Assembly (NCBI GenBank): GCA_002354055.1
Contig: DEKW01000003.1
Span: 1-64,000, forward strand
Source of the DNA: Bacteroidales bacterium UBA2712
Lineage (GTDB): Bacteria; Bacteroidota; Bacteroidia; Bacteroidales; Paludibacteraceae
Direction of reading: 5' to 3'
DNA: 64,000 nucleotides
Shown: positions 56,406-64,000 of the stretch, piece by piece
Layout of the letters: every line of letters begins with the position of its first letter
Position numbering within the stretch: position 1 is the stretch's first letter
Notes under the pieces: model-generated
The model's input: only the letters and a program-made list of their open reading frames with translations
What the model was told of the DNA's origin: nothing
Database searches by the model: none
Program-made: the position numbers and the translations under genes

Positions 56406-57722
56406 TTATTTCGCCCTAATGAAGAGTTGTACCGGTGTGCCCTCGAAGTCCCACCACTCGCGCAGTTTGTTCTCCAGGAATCGTCTGTACGGTTCTTTGA
56501 CGTACTGCGGCAGGTTCGCGAAGAACACAAAGGTCGGAATCTGCGTGTTTGGCAGCTGGGTACAATACTTGATTTTGATGTACTTGCCTTTCCACGCAGG
56601 CGGCGGATAGTTCTCGATGAGCGGCAGGAATTTCTCGTTTAGCTGCGCAGTCGGTACCTTCTTGTTTTTGTTCTCATACACGTGCAGCGCGGTCTCTACC
56701 ACCTTGAAAATTCGCTGCTTGGTTACGGCACTTGTGAAGATGATCGGGAAATCTGTAAACGGTGCGATTCGTTCGCGAATGGCACTTTCGTACGCCTTGA
56801 TATCCTGATTCGTCTTGCTTTCCACCAGATCCCACTTATTGATACATACTACCAGACCCTTCTTGTTTTTCTGAATCAGCGAGTAGATATTCAGGTCCTG
56901 CGCCTCAATGCCGCGCGTCGCGTCGATCATGAGGATACACACGTCGCTGTTTTCTATCGCGCGGATAGAACGAACGACCGAGTAGTATTCCTGGTCTTCC
57001 GTCACTTTCGCTTTCTTGCGGATACCCGCAGTGTCAACAAGGTAAAAATCCTTGCCGAATTTGTTATACCGCGTGTAGATCGAGTCGCGTGTCGTACCGG
57101 GGATATCGGTTACTATCGTCCGCTCCTCGCCGATGAAAGCATTGAGGATACTGGACTTGCCGGCATTAGGACGACCGACAATCGCAAAACGCGGTAACTC
57201 CTCCAGCTGCTCGTCCGAGTCGTCCTCTTTGCGGAAACGGCTGACCACTTCGTCCAGCAGATCACCGGTTCCGAGACCATTCTCTGCGGAGAGGATAAAC
57301 GGTTCACCCAGACCCAACTTATAGAACTCCGCAGCTCCGTATTGGTTCTCGAAAGTATCTACTTTGTTGACGCAGAGCACAGTCGGTTTTTTCGCCTGTC
57401 TCAACAGGTGCGCCACCTCCATGTCGAATTGCGTCACGCCTTCGTTCACATCGACGACGAGCATCACCACATCCGCCTCACGGATGGCGAGGTCCACTTG
57501 GCGGTTGATCTCGCTCTCGAAGGTGTCGTCGCTGTTTACGACCCATCCTCCGGTATCAATCACCGAAAACTCCCGGCCGCACCATTCGGCTTTGCCGTAC
57601 TGACGGTCACGCGTCGTGCCAGCCGTGTTCATTACTATCGCTCGCCGGGTACCCGTGAGCCTGTTAAAAAGAGTCGATTTCCCAACATTGGGACGACCCA
57701 CTATAGCCACAATATTTGCCAT
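56406..57722 (-). CDS. der: Ribosome-assembly GTPase Der (EngA)
   Basis: A 438-residue double GTPase needed for 50S assembly. G domain 1 has VGRPNVGKSTLFN and DTGGWV with NKVD; domain 2 has VGRPNAGKSSILN, DTAGIRKKAKV and NKWDL; a KH-like C-terminal domain follows. The start is 151 bases downstream of slyD. Confidence 0.97.
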   Translation of the reverse strand: MANIVAIVGRPNVGKSTLFNRLTGTRRAIVMNTAGTTRDRQYGKAEWCGREFSVIDTGGWVVNSDDTFESEINRQVDLAIREADVVMLVVDVNEGVTQFDMEVAHLLRQAKKPTVLCVNKVDTFENQYGAAEFYKLGLGEPFILSAENGLGTGDLLDEVVSRFRKEDDSDEQLEELPRFAIVGRPNAGKSSILNAFIGEERTIVTDIPGTTRDSIYTRYNKFGKDFYLVDTAGIRKKAKVTEDQEYYSVVRSIRAIENSDVCILMIDATRGIEAQDLNIYSLIQKNKKGLVVCINKWDLVESKTNQDIKAYESAIRERIAPFTDFPIIFTSAVTKQRIFKVVETALHVYENKNKKVPTAQLNEKFLPLIENYPPPAWKGKYIKIKYCTQLPNTQIPTFVFFANLPQYVKEPYRRFLENKLREWWDFEGTPVQLFIRAK

Positions 57723-57873
57723 GTCGCGCGAGCTATGGTTCAGAACGATTCGCGACCTTGTCGCTCATATGATCTTTCACCATGCTCTCGCTCTTCGGTC
57801 TGCAAAACTGCGTTTTACATCCCGAGGTTTGAGAGCCCTCTTAGCTCGGTGAGAGGTTTTATTTTATCAATTA
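57723..57873. other. Spacer between slyD and der
   Basis: About 150 bases hold GCGAGCTATGGTTC near der, then CTTCGGTCTG, and GAGAGCCCTCTTAGCTCGGT with partly complementary arms (GAGAGCC and GGTGAGAGG). No -33/-7 promoter is seen. A processing or attenuation hairpin is possible, unproven. Confidence 0.35.
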
Positions 57874-58470
57874 TCAATTATCTCCGCATCCTTCGCAGCT
57901 ACTGCAACCGCCGTCTGAGCAGTCACCGCAGTCGCCACCTTTCTTTTTGCTGCAACCGCCTCCGCAGCAGCCTTTTCGCGGATTACGTATGGCTTTCAGT
58001 TCGCCTTCCGTCACGTCGCGGATCTCTAAGATTTCGCCCTTGAAGTGCAGATCCTCGCCGGCGTACGGGTGGTTTAGGTCGATGGTCACTTTGTCGTCGG
58101 TTATCTCGCAGACCTGCGCTTTGACAATCTGACCGTCGACAGTGTTCATCGGCACGATTGCACCGACGTACACGCGCTCCTCGTCAAACTCGCCGTCGCC
58201 GTTGAAGAACATCGTCTTCGGCAGCTCCATGACGCCTTCTTCAAGGTACTCGCCATAGGCGTCAGCGGCCTTGAGCACGAAGTCAAAACGCTCGCCGGCC
58301 TCTTTGCCTGCCATGGCTGCCTCAAACGCCGGAAGCATCATTCCTTCTCCGTGACACCATACTAACGGAGTCTCTGCGGTCGCTTTCTCCATTAACTCTT
58401 CTTTGCCATCCTCGCCGGCTATATACAGCTCGTACGTGGCTTTTACTACTTTTAGGTTTTCTACCACCAT
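57874..58470 (-). CDS. slyD: SlyD-type FKBP peptidyl-prolyl isomerase
   Basis: A 198-residue protein with the FKBP opening (KVVKATYELYIAG), the insert-in-flap domain (YGEYLEEGVMELPKTMF) and a cysteine-glycine-rich C-terminal tail (CCGGGCSKKKGGDCGDCSDG) as found in nickel/zinc-binding SlyD proteins. It folds proteins and may store metals. Its start overlaps the lptD end by 10 bases. Confidence 0.93.
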   Translation of the reverse strand: MVVENLKVVKATYELYIAGEDGKEELMEKATAETPLVWCHGEGMMLPAFEAAMAGKEAGERFDFVLKAADAYGEYLEEGVMELPKTMFFNGDGEFDEERVYVGAIVPMNTVDGQIVKAQVCEITDDKVTIDLNHPYAGEDLHFKGEILEIRDVTEGELKAIRNPRKGCCGGGCSKKKGGDCGDCSDGGCSSCEGCGDN

Positions 58471-61271
58471 GATACTCTACTATTTGTTGATTGATTACTA
58501 TTTTTGTCGTATTTGAGGTCCGCGAGCATCGACGCGTTCACGCCTATGTGGAACGTGTAACTCTTGAACGGACCTATCGGGTTGATACTTGCCGTCATGT
58601 TCCAGCAGTGCAGGTCGCGGCTGATGTTGAACGTGCAAGCGGTTACTTTCTTGTATTCGAAGTTGTACGTCATATTTGCGCTCACTTTCCATCCTTGTCC
58701 CAGACCTATATTGCCGCTCATGGTCAGGCTGTGGGTGAACTTCATCTTGTAGTACATCTTCTGGTAGTCAAACTCATTTCCCGGGGCGTACGCCAGCGAG
58801 TAACTGAGCGACAGGTTCCACGGGAAATCGGTCTTCACATAGCCGTCATCCACCTCCTCCGCTTTCTTGGTCTGTTTGGCATTCTTATCCATACCTTCGG
58901 CATCTTTCTCCACGGCGGCCAAGTCTCCGTTTGCTCCGTCCTCCGTATTCTCCGGCGTATCGTCTTTGGTCTTGCGGCCGGCTAACTTATCACGCCATTT
59001 CTTGATCGTCTGGTTGGAGATGGAGTAACTGAAGCTCCATCGCAGACCGTCCCAATGAGGGAATCGGCCGTGATGCCAGTATTGTTTGTTGGTCTGAACC
59101 GGCGTGCCGAGTGCGTTCAACTCGTACATGTACGGATCCAGATGTGTGCTCACGTTCAGACTGTAGTTGTTCAAGTACGGAAATTTCAGACGCAGGTTCA
59201 CGGTAAACTTACTCCAGTTCATACTGTCCGCCGCGAAGTTATAAGCACCGTTGACGGAGAAGTTATCGATGAGGCTGATCACCTTGAACGGCTGTTTGCC
59301 TGTCGTGTCTTTTGTGTTCACGACCTTCATCTCCAAGTTGTTCGCAAGACCGAAATTGAGCGTCGCAGACATCCCTCGCGACACAGTCCCATAGGGCATG
59401 CCTTCGAAACGTGAATAATTCTGGTGCACCACTTCGCCGGTCGGCACTTTGCGACCCGCGGCATCCAAACTGTCTTTGTAATATACCGGCTCGTCGTAGC
59501 TGCCGTGGTAGCCCCAGAAGGACTTGCCGAAGTCCGGGTGATAGCTGATACTCAGCGTCGGAGTCATCACATGACGGAATTTCTCCACTTTGCTGTTCGG
59601 GAATAACTTCTTCAGCGGCGTGAAGAAGCCGTAGATCTTGGTGCTCAGGCTTACTCCCACGTCGAAATCAAACACGTTATAGAATCCCGTCGTCGTGTCC
59701 TTCGCTAACTGTTGGGTCTCGTCGTCCCAGTGACGGTCGGTGCGCATGAAATACATTCGGTCACGCAGGTTGATGTTCGGCGTGATATTCAGGTATTTGA
59801 ATAACGTGAAACTTGCGTTAATCGGTACGGAGTGGTTCAGACCGGTCTGCCAGTCGCGCAGAAAATCAGTATGCAAGAAATCTTTCTCTTTGATGCTGTT
59901 GATGGCGATCTTTCCGTTTCCTGTATAACTCAACTTGATCTTCTCGTACCATTGTTCCTTGCCGCCCACTTTGCCTTTGCGCTTGAGCGTGGCCTGCCTC
60001 CATAGTTTGAAAGGATAAATACTACTCATGCTTACCGACAACTGCGGAGCGGTTAATGAGATTGTCGAGTCGCTTGTGCGTTGTGTCAGACTCGCACTCA
60101 TGCTCAAACTCCACGGACTGTCCGGGAAACGCTGCGTGTAGTTGATCGTACTGCTCTTCGTGTTCTCCGAATACAGATTCTGGTTGTAGTAACTGTTGAT
60201 GTTACTGCGGTTGTAACCGCTCGTCGCGAAGTTTACACTCGCCGAGAAAGTGCAATACGGATTTGCCTTCGCGTCCTGGCTGTGCGTCCACTGGATGCTG
60301 AAGTTCTTCCTCGTCGCGTAGTCCGGCATGCCTTTCTCGCTCGTCACGTCGTTGCGGTAATTGATACTCAGATTGCCCGAGAAATGGTACCTCCATACGT
60401 ACCGGCTTTTCGCACGAACGGCCCATGTACCGCGGCTGTAGATATCTCCCGTAACTTCCAGATCTGCGTAGTCCGACAGCGCAAAATAATATCCGAAATT
60501 GCTCAGATACAGACCCCTCGAATAGTCATCGCCGAAAGTCGGCATAATGATTCCGCTGGAGTATTTGTCCGTGAAGGGGAAGAAACCGAACGGGATGGCT
60601 AACGGCAGCGGTACGTCACCCACCACCATATATGCAGGACCGGTCGCGATATAATGGCCCGGTTTCACTTTCGCTTTCGTCATCTTCAGGTAAAAATGCG
60701 GGTGCTCATGGTTGTCGCAAGTCGTGTATTGACCACCGGCCATCATCATCTCGTCGCCTTCTACTTTCTTCGTCTTGTCGGCGATGATATATCCCTCTCC
60801 TTGTTGCGTCACTACGTGGCGGATGTATCCTTTCTGCGTCTTGATATTATACGTAATCTCGTTCGTTTCGTAGCTGTCGTTGCCTTCTTTGAACACAGGC
60901 TTGCCTTTCCATTCGTAATTGATACTGTCATAAACCCCTCGTGCGTAAATCTGGCTCGAGTCTATATTCATGCGGATGTAGTCGGACGTCAGCTCCATCT
61001 TCTCATACTTCAACTCACCTTTTCCATGCAGATAAGCCGTTCCGTTCGCCATCATCACCATCGAGTCCGACGACTGGTAATGTACCGGTGCCGCCAGCGC
61101 ACTCTTTTTCTCCTTCTTCTCCGGCTTCTTTATGCTATCCGCTGCCAGCGTATCCCTTGCTATACTATCCGCCGCTAAGGTATCCTGTGCTACGTATATA
61201 CTATCTTCCGCCCACGCCGCTGTGAAGCAGAGTAGGAGACTCAAAATCCATATATATACACGTACGCGCAC
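58461..61271 (-). CDS. lptD: LPS-assembly protein LptD
   Basis: A 936-residue outer-membrane protein that inserts LPS into the outer leaflet. It has a signal peptide (WILSLLLCFTAAWA), an OstA/LptA-like jellyroll (ANGTAYLHGKGELKYEKMELTSDYIRMNIDS) and a large barrel, including IPFGFFPFTDKYSSGIIMPTFGDDYSRGLYL. A DTLAADSI duplication and a KKPEKKEKK linker follow the signal. A GTG at 61271 is taken as the start. The promoter puts the transcript start near 61290, and no ATG lies between it and the signal peptide. The frame is open upstream across the promoter. Confidence 0.92.
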   Translation of the reverse strand: MRVRVYIWILSLLLCFTAAWAEDSIYVAQDTLAADSIARDTLAADSIKKPEKKEKKSALAAPVHYQSSDSMVMMANGTAYLHGKGELKYEKMELTSDYIRMNIDSSQIYARGVYDSINYEWKGKPVFKEGNDSYETNEITYNIKTQKGYIRHVVTQQGEGYIIADKTKKVEGDEMMMAGGQYTTCDNHEHPHFYLKMTKAKVKPGHYIATGPAYMVVGDVPLPLAIPFGFFPFTDKYSSGIIMPTFGDDYSRGLYLSNFGYYFALSDYADLEVTGDIYSRGTWAVRAKSRYVWRYHFSGNLSINYRNDVTSEKGMPDYATRKNFSIQWTHSQDAKANPYCTFSASVNFATSGYNRSNINSYYNQNLYSENTKSSTINYTQRFPDSPWSLSMSASLTQRTSDSTISLTAPQLSVSMSSIYPFKLWRQATLKRKGKVGGKEQWYEKIKLSYTGNGKIAINSIKEKDFLHTDFLRDWQTGLNHSVPINASFTLFKYLNITPNINLRDRMYFMRTDRHWDDETQQLAKDTTTGFYNVFDFDVGVSLSTKIYGFFTPLKKLFPNSKVEKFRHVMTPTLSISYHPDFGKSFWGYHGSYDEPVYYKDSLDAAGRKVPTGEVVHQNYSRFEGMPYGTVSRGMSATLNFGLANNLEMKVVNTKDTTGKQPFKVISLIDNFSVNGAYNFAADSMNWSKFTVNLRLKFPYLNNYSLNVSTHLDPYMYELNALGTPVQTNKQYWHHGRFPHWDGLRWSFSYSISNQTIKKWRDKLAGRKTKDDTPENTEDGANGDLAAVEKDAEGMDKNAKQTKKAEEVDDGYVKTDFPWNLSLSYSLAYAPGNEFDYQKMYYKMKFTHSLTMSGNIGLGQGWKVSANMTYNFEYKKVTACTFNISRDLHCWNMTASINPIGPFKSYTFHIGVNASMLADLKYDKNSNQSTNSRVSWW

Positions 61272-61295
61272 TATACCGCAAATTAAAAACGGCTG

Positions 61296-61326
61296 CAAAG
61301 GTACAACTTTTTTTTGACATACGCAA
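61296..61326 (-). promoter_or_regulatory. Promoter of lptD-slyD
   Basis: Minus strand TTGCGTATGTCAAAAAAAAG then TACCTTTG at 23-base spacing. It decides the GTG start of lptD. Confidence 0.85.
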
Positions 61327-61427
61327 GCGCACGCGCGTTTTTTCTCCATAATTTTTTTTCTTCCGAGCCGCTTCCTTGCCACATCTGCCGACCCCAAACC
61401 CACCCCGATACCTACCAAATCCTACTC

Positions 61428-61472
61428 TCACCATGGGATCACCATAAGATGACCATAGGATCACCATAGGAT
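61428..61472. repeat. GATCACCATAG tandem repeat
   Basis: Four 10-11 base units (CCATGGGATCACCATAAGAT and GACCATAGGATCACCATAGG) between the divergent lptD and helicase promoters. No gene is involved. Confidence 0.75.
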
Positions 61473-61506
61473 AAGACACCCATTTTGTCATCTCATCAAT
61501 ACGTAC

Positions 61507-61527
61507 TATATATACACAGTATATATA
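61507..61527 (+). promoter_or_regulatory. Palindromic candidate operator before the helicase promoter
   Basis: TATATATAC-ACA-GTATATATA is a perfect 9-base inverted repeat ending 21 bases before the -33 TTG. The position fits a regulator site, but AT-rich palindromes also occur by chance. Confidence 0.45.
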
Positions 61528-61548
61528 CTTTTTTCTTAAGTTTTTTAT

Positions 61549-61579
61549 TTGCATATATCAAAAAAAATCACTATCTTTG
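61549..61579 (+). promoter_or_regulatory. Promoter of the UvrD/RecB-like helicase gene
   Basis: TTGCATATATCAAAAAAAAT then TATCTTTG at 23-base spacing, 20 bases before the ATG. Confidence 0.85.
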
Positions 61580-61598
61580 CACGAAAATTAAAAAGCAG

Positions 61599-64000
61599 AT
61601 GGATTCATTGATTGATATAAGGCGACCGGTGACGGTCTGCAGGGCGTCGGCGGGAACGGGAAAGACGTACACCTTAGCGGCGTATTATGTGGGGTTATTG
61701 CTCTCGGGCGAGGACTACCGCTCGATCCTTGCGATCACTTTTACCAACAAGGCGACGGCGGAGATGAGCGAGCGCATCATCGGCTATCTGCATGAGATCG
61801 CCGAAGGCGGGGCGAAGGATTTCCTGAGTTATGCACGGAAATTCATGATCCGCGATCAGGGCGCGCCGGACGAGGTGTTGTGTAAGCGTGCGGGAGAGTG
61901 TTTCGAGAAGATGCTGCTGGATTATGACAATGTGCAGATCCAGACGATCGACTCGTTCCTGCAGACCCTTCTGAGCGGTCTGGCGGGGGTGTTGAAGATG
62001 AGTGCGGGTTTGAGTACGGAGCTGGATATAGACCACGTCATCCGCACGGCGGTGGAGCAACTGCTGACGACCGACATGACGGCATCGGACAGGACGATCA
62101 TCGAAGATTATATGCGTCTGAAGTTGGATCAGGAGAGCCAGTGGGACGTCAGGGAGAGCCTTTGCGGCATGGCGAAAGAGCTGTACAACGAGTCCGTGCA
62201 GATGTTAGACGAAGAGGGGCTGATTTGTTTTGACGGTCCGTCGATTGTCCGCCGTCGCAAGGCGATAGAGGAGCAATGGAAGACGGATAAAGATTTGGCG
62301 AGACTGAAGGAGATCTTGCATCAATGCGAGCCCAAGGCCGATACGTATAACCGCTATACGAAAGCCGCTTACGAGCGCTTAGTTCGGTCGGTTGAGGCAC
62401 CGGAGAAAGTGCCGGCGAAGGATCGTTTCCGCGGCGTGAGCGAGAAATACTGCTGCGACGAGTTGATGGGTCAGGCGACGGCGATTGCTGAGCCTCTGGG
62501 AAGAAAGTACAACACCCTCTCGTTGACCATCCGTTTCAGCAGAGATATGGAGCTGATGAGTTCGTTGCAGCACCTCATCCAACGCAACCTCGCGGAGGCG
62601 AATTGTGCGTTGCTGGCAAGGACGGCAGGTACGCTGAGTAAGGCACTCAGGGAGGGCGATGCGGAGTTCATCCTCGAGAAAGCCGGTATCCGCTACCACC
62701 ACGTGCTGATGGATGAGTTTCAGGACACCAGCCAGTTGCAATGGAGCGTCATCCGGCGGCTGCTGACGGACGTGCTTGCCGGCGCAGGCAACACGCTGCT
62801 CATCGTGGGCGACATCAAGCAATCCATCTATAGATGGAGAAACGGCGATTGGCATATTATGGAGGGGTTAACGAGTAAAGGAATGAACGAGTTAACGAGT
62901 GAACGTGTGAACGAGAAATTCACTTCGTTGACGCGGAATTTTAGGAGTAGCGAAGAGGTGGTGCGGTTCAATCTGTCACTCTTCGATCACATTATTAAGA
63001 GTTCGGGCGACGAGTTGACGGCGAAGATCTACGGCGAGGGGTACGAAGAAGGGAAGTTAGGGGAGTTTTACCAGGCGAAGAAGAAAGGCGGTTACGTACG
63101 CTTCCATGCCATCCCAAACGGCAAGCCGGCGGACTTGGCGATGGAGATGTTTGAGCAAATGGAAGACCTTTTGGCCCGCGGCGTGAAAGCCGAGGAGATG
63201 ATGGTGCTGGTGCGCGAGAAGAAAGAGGCGATGCGGGTGACGGAGATGCACGCGGATTTGGACGAGGCGCAGTTCCCGCACCTGAGTCAAGTGAAGATCG
63301 TCTCGGCGGACAGTTTTCTCTTGGAGGCTTCGACGGATGTCCAACTGGTCATCGCGGGCTTGAAGAGCTTGTCGTCCGGCGGCGTGGAAGAGCGATATAT
63401 TGAGATGATGACCGGTCGGCGGGAGTTGGTACAAAGGCTGCGCGAGCGGCTGAACGCTGACACACCTTTGTACGAAGCCGTGAGCGAGACCATCGCTATC
63501 CTCCTGACCGATGAGAAAGGGCAGTATCACGGCAGCCAGACGGCGTATCTGAATGCATTACTGGACCGCACTCGTGCGTATGTAAGCGCGTACGGGAGTA
63601 ATATAAAGGAGTTCCTCAAATACTGGGACGACACAATGCATGCGAAACCCATCCCTGCTTCGTCCACCAACGCCATCCGCATTCTGACGGTTCATGCCAG
63701 CAAGGGCCTGCAGTCGCAGACCTTGTTCGTGCCGTTCTGTACGTGGACCAAAGAAGCCGGACGGCATCAACCGAAGATCTGGTGTGAGGCGGACGGAGAG
63801 AAAGATTTTGTGCCAATCCAGGACGGTACGGAGATGGAGCTGTCGAACTACGCACCGTACCGCGAGGAGGAACACCTGAACATGCGGATCGATAACCTGA
63901 ATATGCTGTACGTGGCGCTCACGCGAGCAGAGGACAACCTCTTTGTCTCTACCTCGTACCCGGTCAATAAAGACGGCAAGAAAGGTGCCTGCAACCACGT
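61599..64000 (+). CDS. UvrD/RecB-type helicase-exonuclease, 3' partial
   Basis: The gene runs off the window end with about 800 residues visible. Motif I is ASAGTGKTYTL (residues 16-26), ITFTNKATAEM (Ia), DEFQDTS (II, residues 372-378), GDIKQSIYRWRNGDW (III) and ALTRAED (VI, near 773). Bacteroidota have such a single-chain RecB-like (AddA-type) enzyme for double-strand-break repair, often beside an AddB-like partner, which would lie beyond the window. The start fits the promoter at 61549. Residues about 423-440 (GLTSKGMNELTSERVNEK) are repeat-encoded and lie between the conserved WRNGDW and the LTRNFRS motif. Confidence 0.93.
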   Translation, partial: MDSLIDIRRPVTVCRASAGTGKTYTLAAYYVGLLLSGEDYRSILAITFTNKATAEMSERIIGYLHEIAEGGAKDFLSYARKFMIRDQGAPDEVLCKRAGECFEKMLLDYDNVQIQTIDSFLQTLLSGLAGVLKMSAGLSTELDIDHVIRTAVEQLLTTDMTASDRTIIEDYMRLKLDQESQWDVRESLCGMAKELYNESVQMLDEEGLICFDGPSIVRRRKAIEEQWKTDKDLARLKEILHQCEPKADTYNRYTKAAYERLVRSVEAPEKVPAKDRFRGVSEKYCCDELMGQATAIAEPLGRKYNTLSLTIRFSRDMELMSSLQHLIQRNLAEANCALLARTAGTLSKALREGDAEFILEKAGIRYHHVLMDEFQDTSQLQWSVIRRLLTDVLAGAGNTLLIVGDIKQSIYRWRNGDWHIMEGLTSKGMNELTSERVNEKFTSLTRNFRSSEEVVRFNLSLFDHIIKSSGDELTAKIYGEGYEEGKLGEFYQAKKKGGYVRFHAIPNGKPADLAMEMFEQMEDLLARGVKAEEMMVLVREKKEAMRVTEMHADLDEAQFPHLSQVKIVSADSFLLEASTDVQLVIAGLKSLSSGGVEERYIEMMTGRRELVQRLRERLNADTPLYEAVSETIAILLTDEKGQYHGSQTAYLNALLDRTRAYVSAYGSNIKEFLKYWDDTMHAKPIPASSTNAIRILTVHASKGLQSQTLFVPFCTWTKEAGRHQPKIWCEADGEKDFVPIQDGTEMELSNYAPYREEEHLNMRIDNLNMLYVALTRAEDNLFVSTSYPVNKDGKKGACNH
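62866..62916 (+). repeat. GTTAACGAGTGAACG repeat inside the helicase gene
   Basis: TTAACGAG and GTGAACG words alternate: GTTAACGAGTAAAGGAATGA then ACGAGTTAACGAGTGAACGT. A similar AACGAATTAACGAATGAACG stretch lies before the C1B peptidase start (near 42650-42672). It is read as LTSKGMNELTSERVNE. Confidence 0.7.

Noticed and set aside
61272..61418. Longer LptD N-terminus
   Set aside because: The frame upstream of 61271 crosses the promoter at 61296-61326, so it would not be transcribed.

Overview
The window is a 64 kb piece of a Bacteroidales (Bacteroidota) chromosome. Three things support this. Genes follow Bacteroidota-type promoters (TTG about 23 bases before TAnnTTTG). A type IX secretion pair (porU, porV) and an lptD are present. 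Gene families typical of the group also occur (BspA-like LRR protein, DUF3078, imelysin, GH3-like, WG repeats). The T9SS and two extracellular proteins with a shared C-terminal tail suggest a lineage such as Paludibacteraceae or Porphyromonadaceae rather than Bacteroides itself, but the genus cannot be named from this sequence. No rRNA, tRNA, CRISPR array, transposase or integrase was recognised.

Layout. 1-2010: 3' end of an AT-rich BspA-like leucine-rich repeat surface protein and its terminator. 2094-7621 (+): WG-repeat protein, secA, DUF3078 protein. 7656-14111 (-): probable eight-gene operon (small helix-turn-helix-like protein, two paralogous outer-membrane barrels, apbE, nadK, lgt, fmt, HD hydrolase). 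14228-17615 (+): mnmE-yicC-gmk-nadD with overlapping ends. 17551-23670 (-): dnaE, folC, prmA. 23755-25186 (+): AT-richer accessory patch with a DUF4160/DUF2442 pair and a FISUMP-type lipoprotein. 25373-32567 (+): seven-gene operon with overlapping ends (GH3-like, HAD, acyltransferase, EamA exporter, SRD5A-type steroid 5-alpha-reductase, Old-Yellow-type reductase, SDR). 32601-37985 (+): porin, imelysin, di-heme oxidoreductase and CcsA, an iron/haem-electron module. 38031-43877 (-): S41 protease, coaD, acyltransferase, YigZ, C1B peptidase, prfB. 43878-47320: accessory patch with long leaders, a lipoprotein and two unknown or surface proteins. 47345-49734 (+): DUF349 protein, ftsE, sufE. 49745-56317 (-): FAH-like protein, porU, porV, ispF, DUF3256-like, aroK. 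56406-61271 (-): lptD, slyD, der. 61549-end (+): UvrD/RecB-type helicase, cut by the window edge.

Two genome-wide patterns stand out. First, many short repeats that look like intergenic spacer DNA also sit in frame inside conserved housekeeping genes: mnmE, prmA, folC, fmt, yicC, nadD, apbE, the SDR, the flavin reductase, the FAH-like gene and the helicase. They add peptides such as LRDYGIT or SVSEQ-ERSVLCQ between conserved blocks. One family gives nearly the same peptide, in the same frame, in three unrelated proteins. This resembles the protein-embedded palindromic elements known in Rickettsia and is the most unusual thing in the window. Second, at least fourteen promoters share an extended, almost identical upstream element (TTGCRTATGTCAAAA) at a fixed 23-base spacing to TAnnTTTG.

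The 25-32 kb operon is the best metabolic lead. It places a close relative of eukaryotic steroid 5-alpha-reductases next to a BaiCD-like flavin reductase and a hydroxysteroid-dehydrogenase-like SDR, a combination reported for bile-acid and steroid reduction by gut Bacteroidales.
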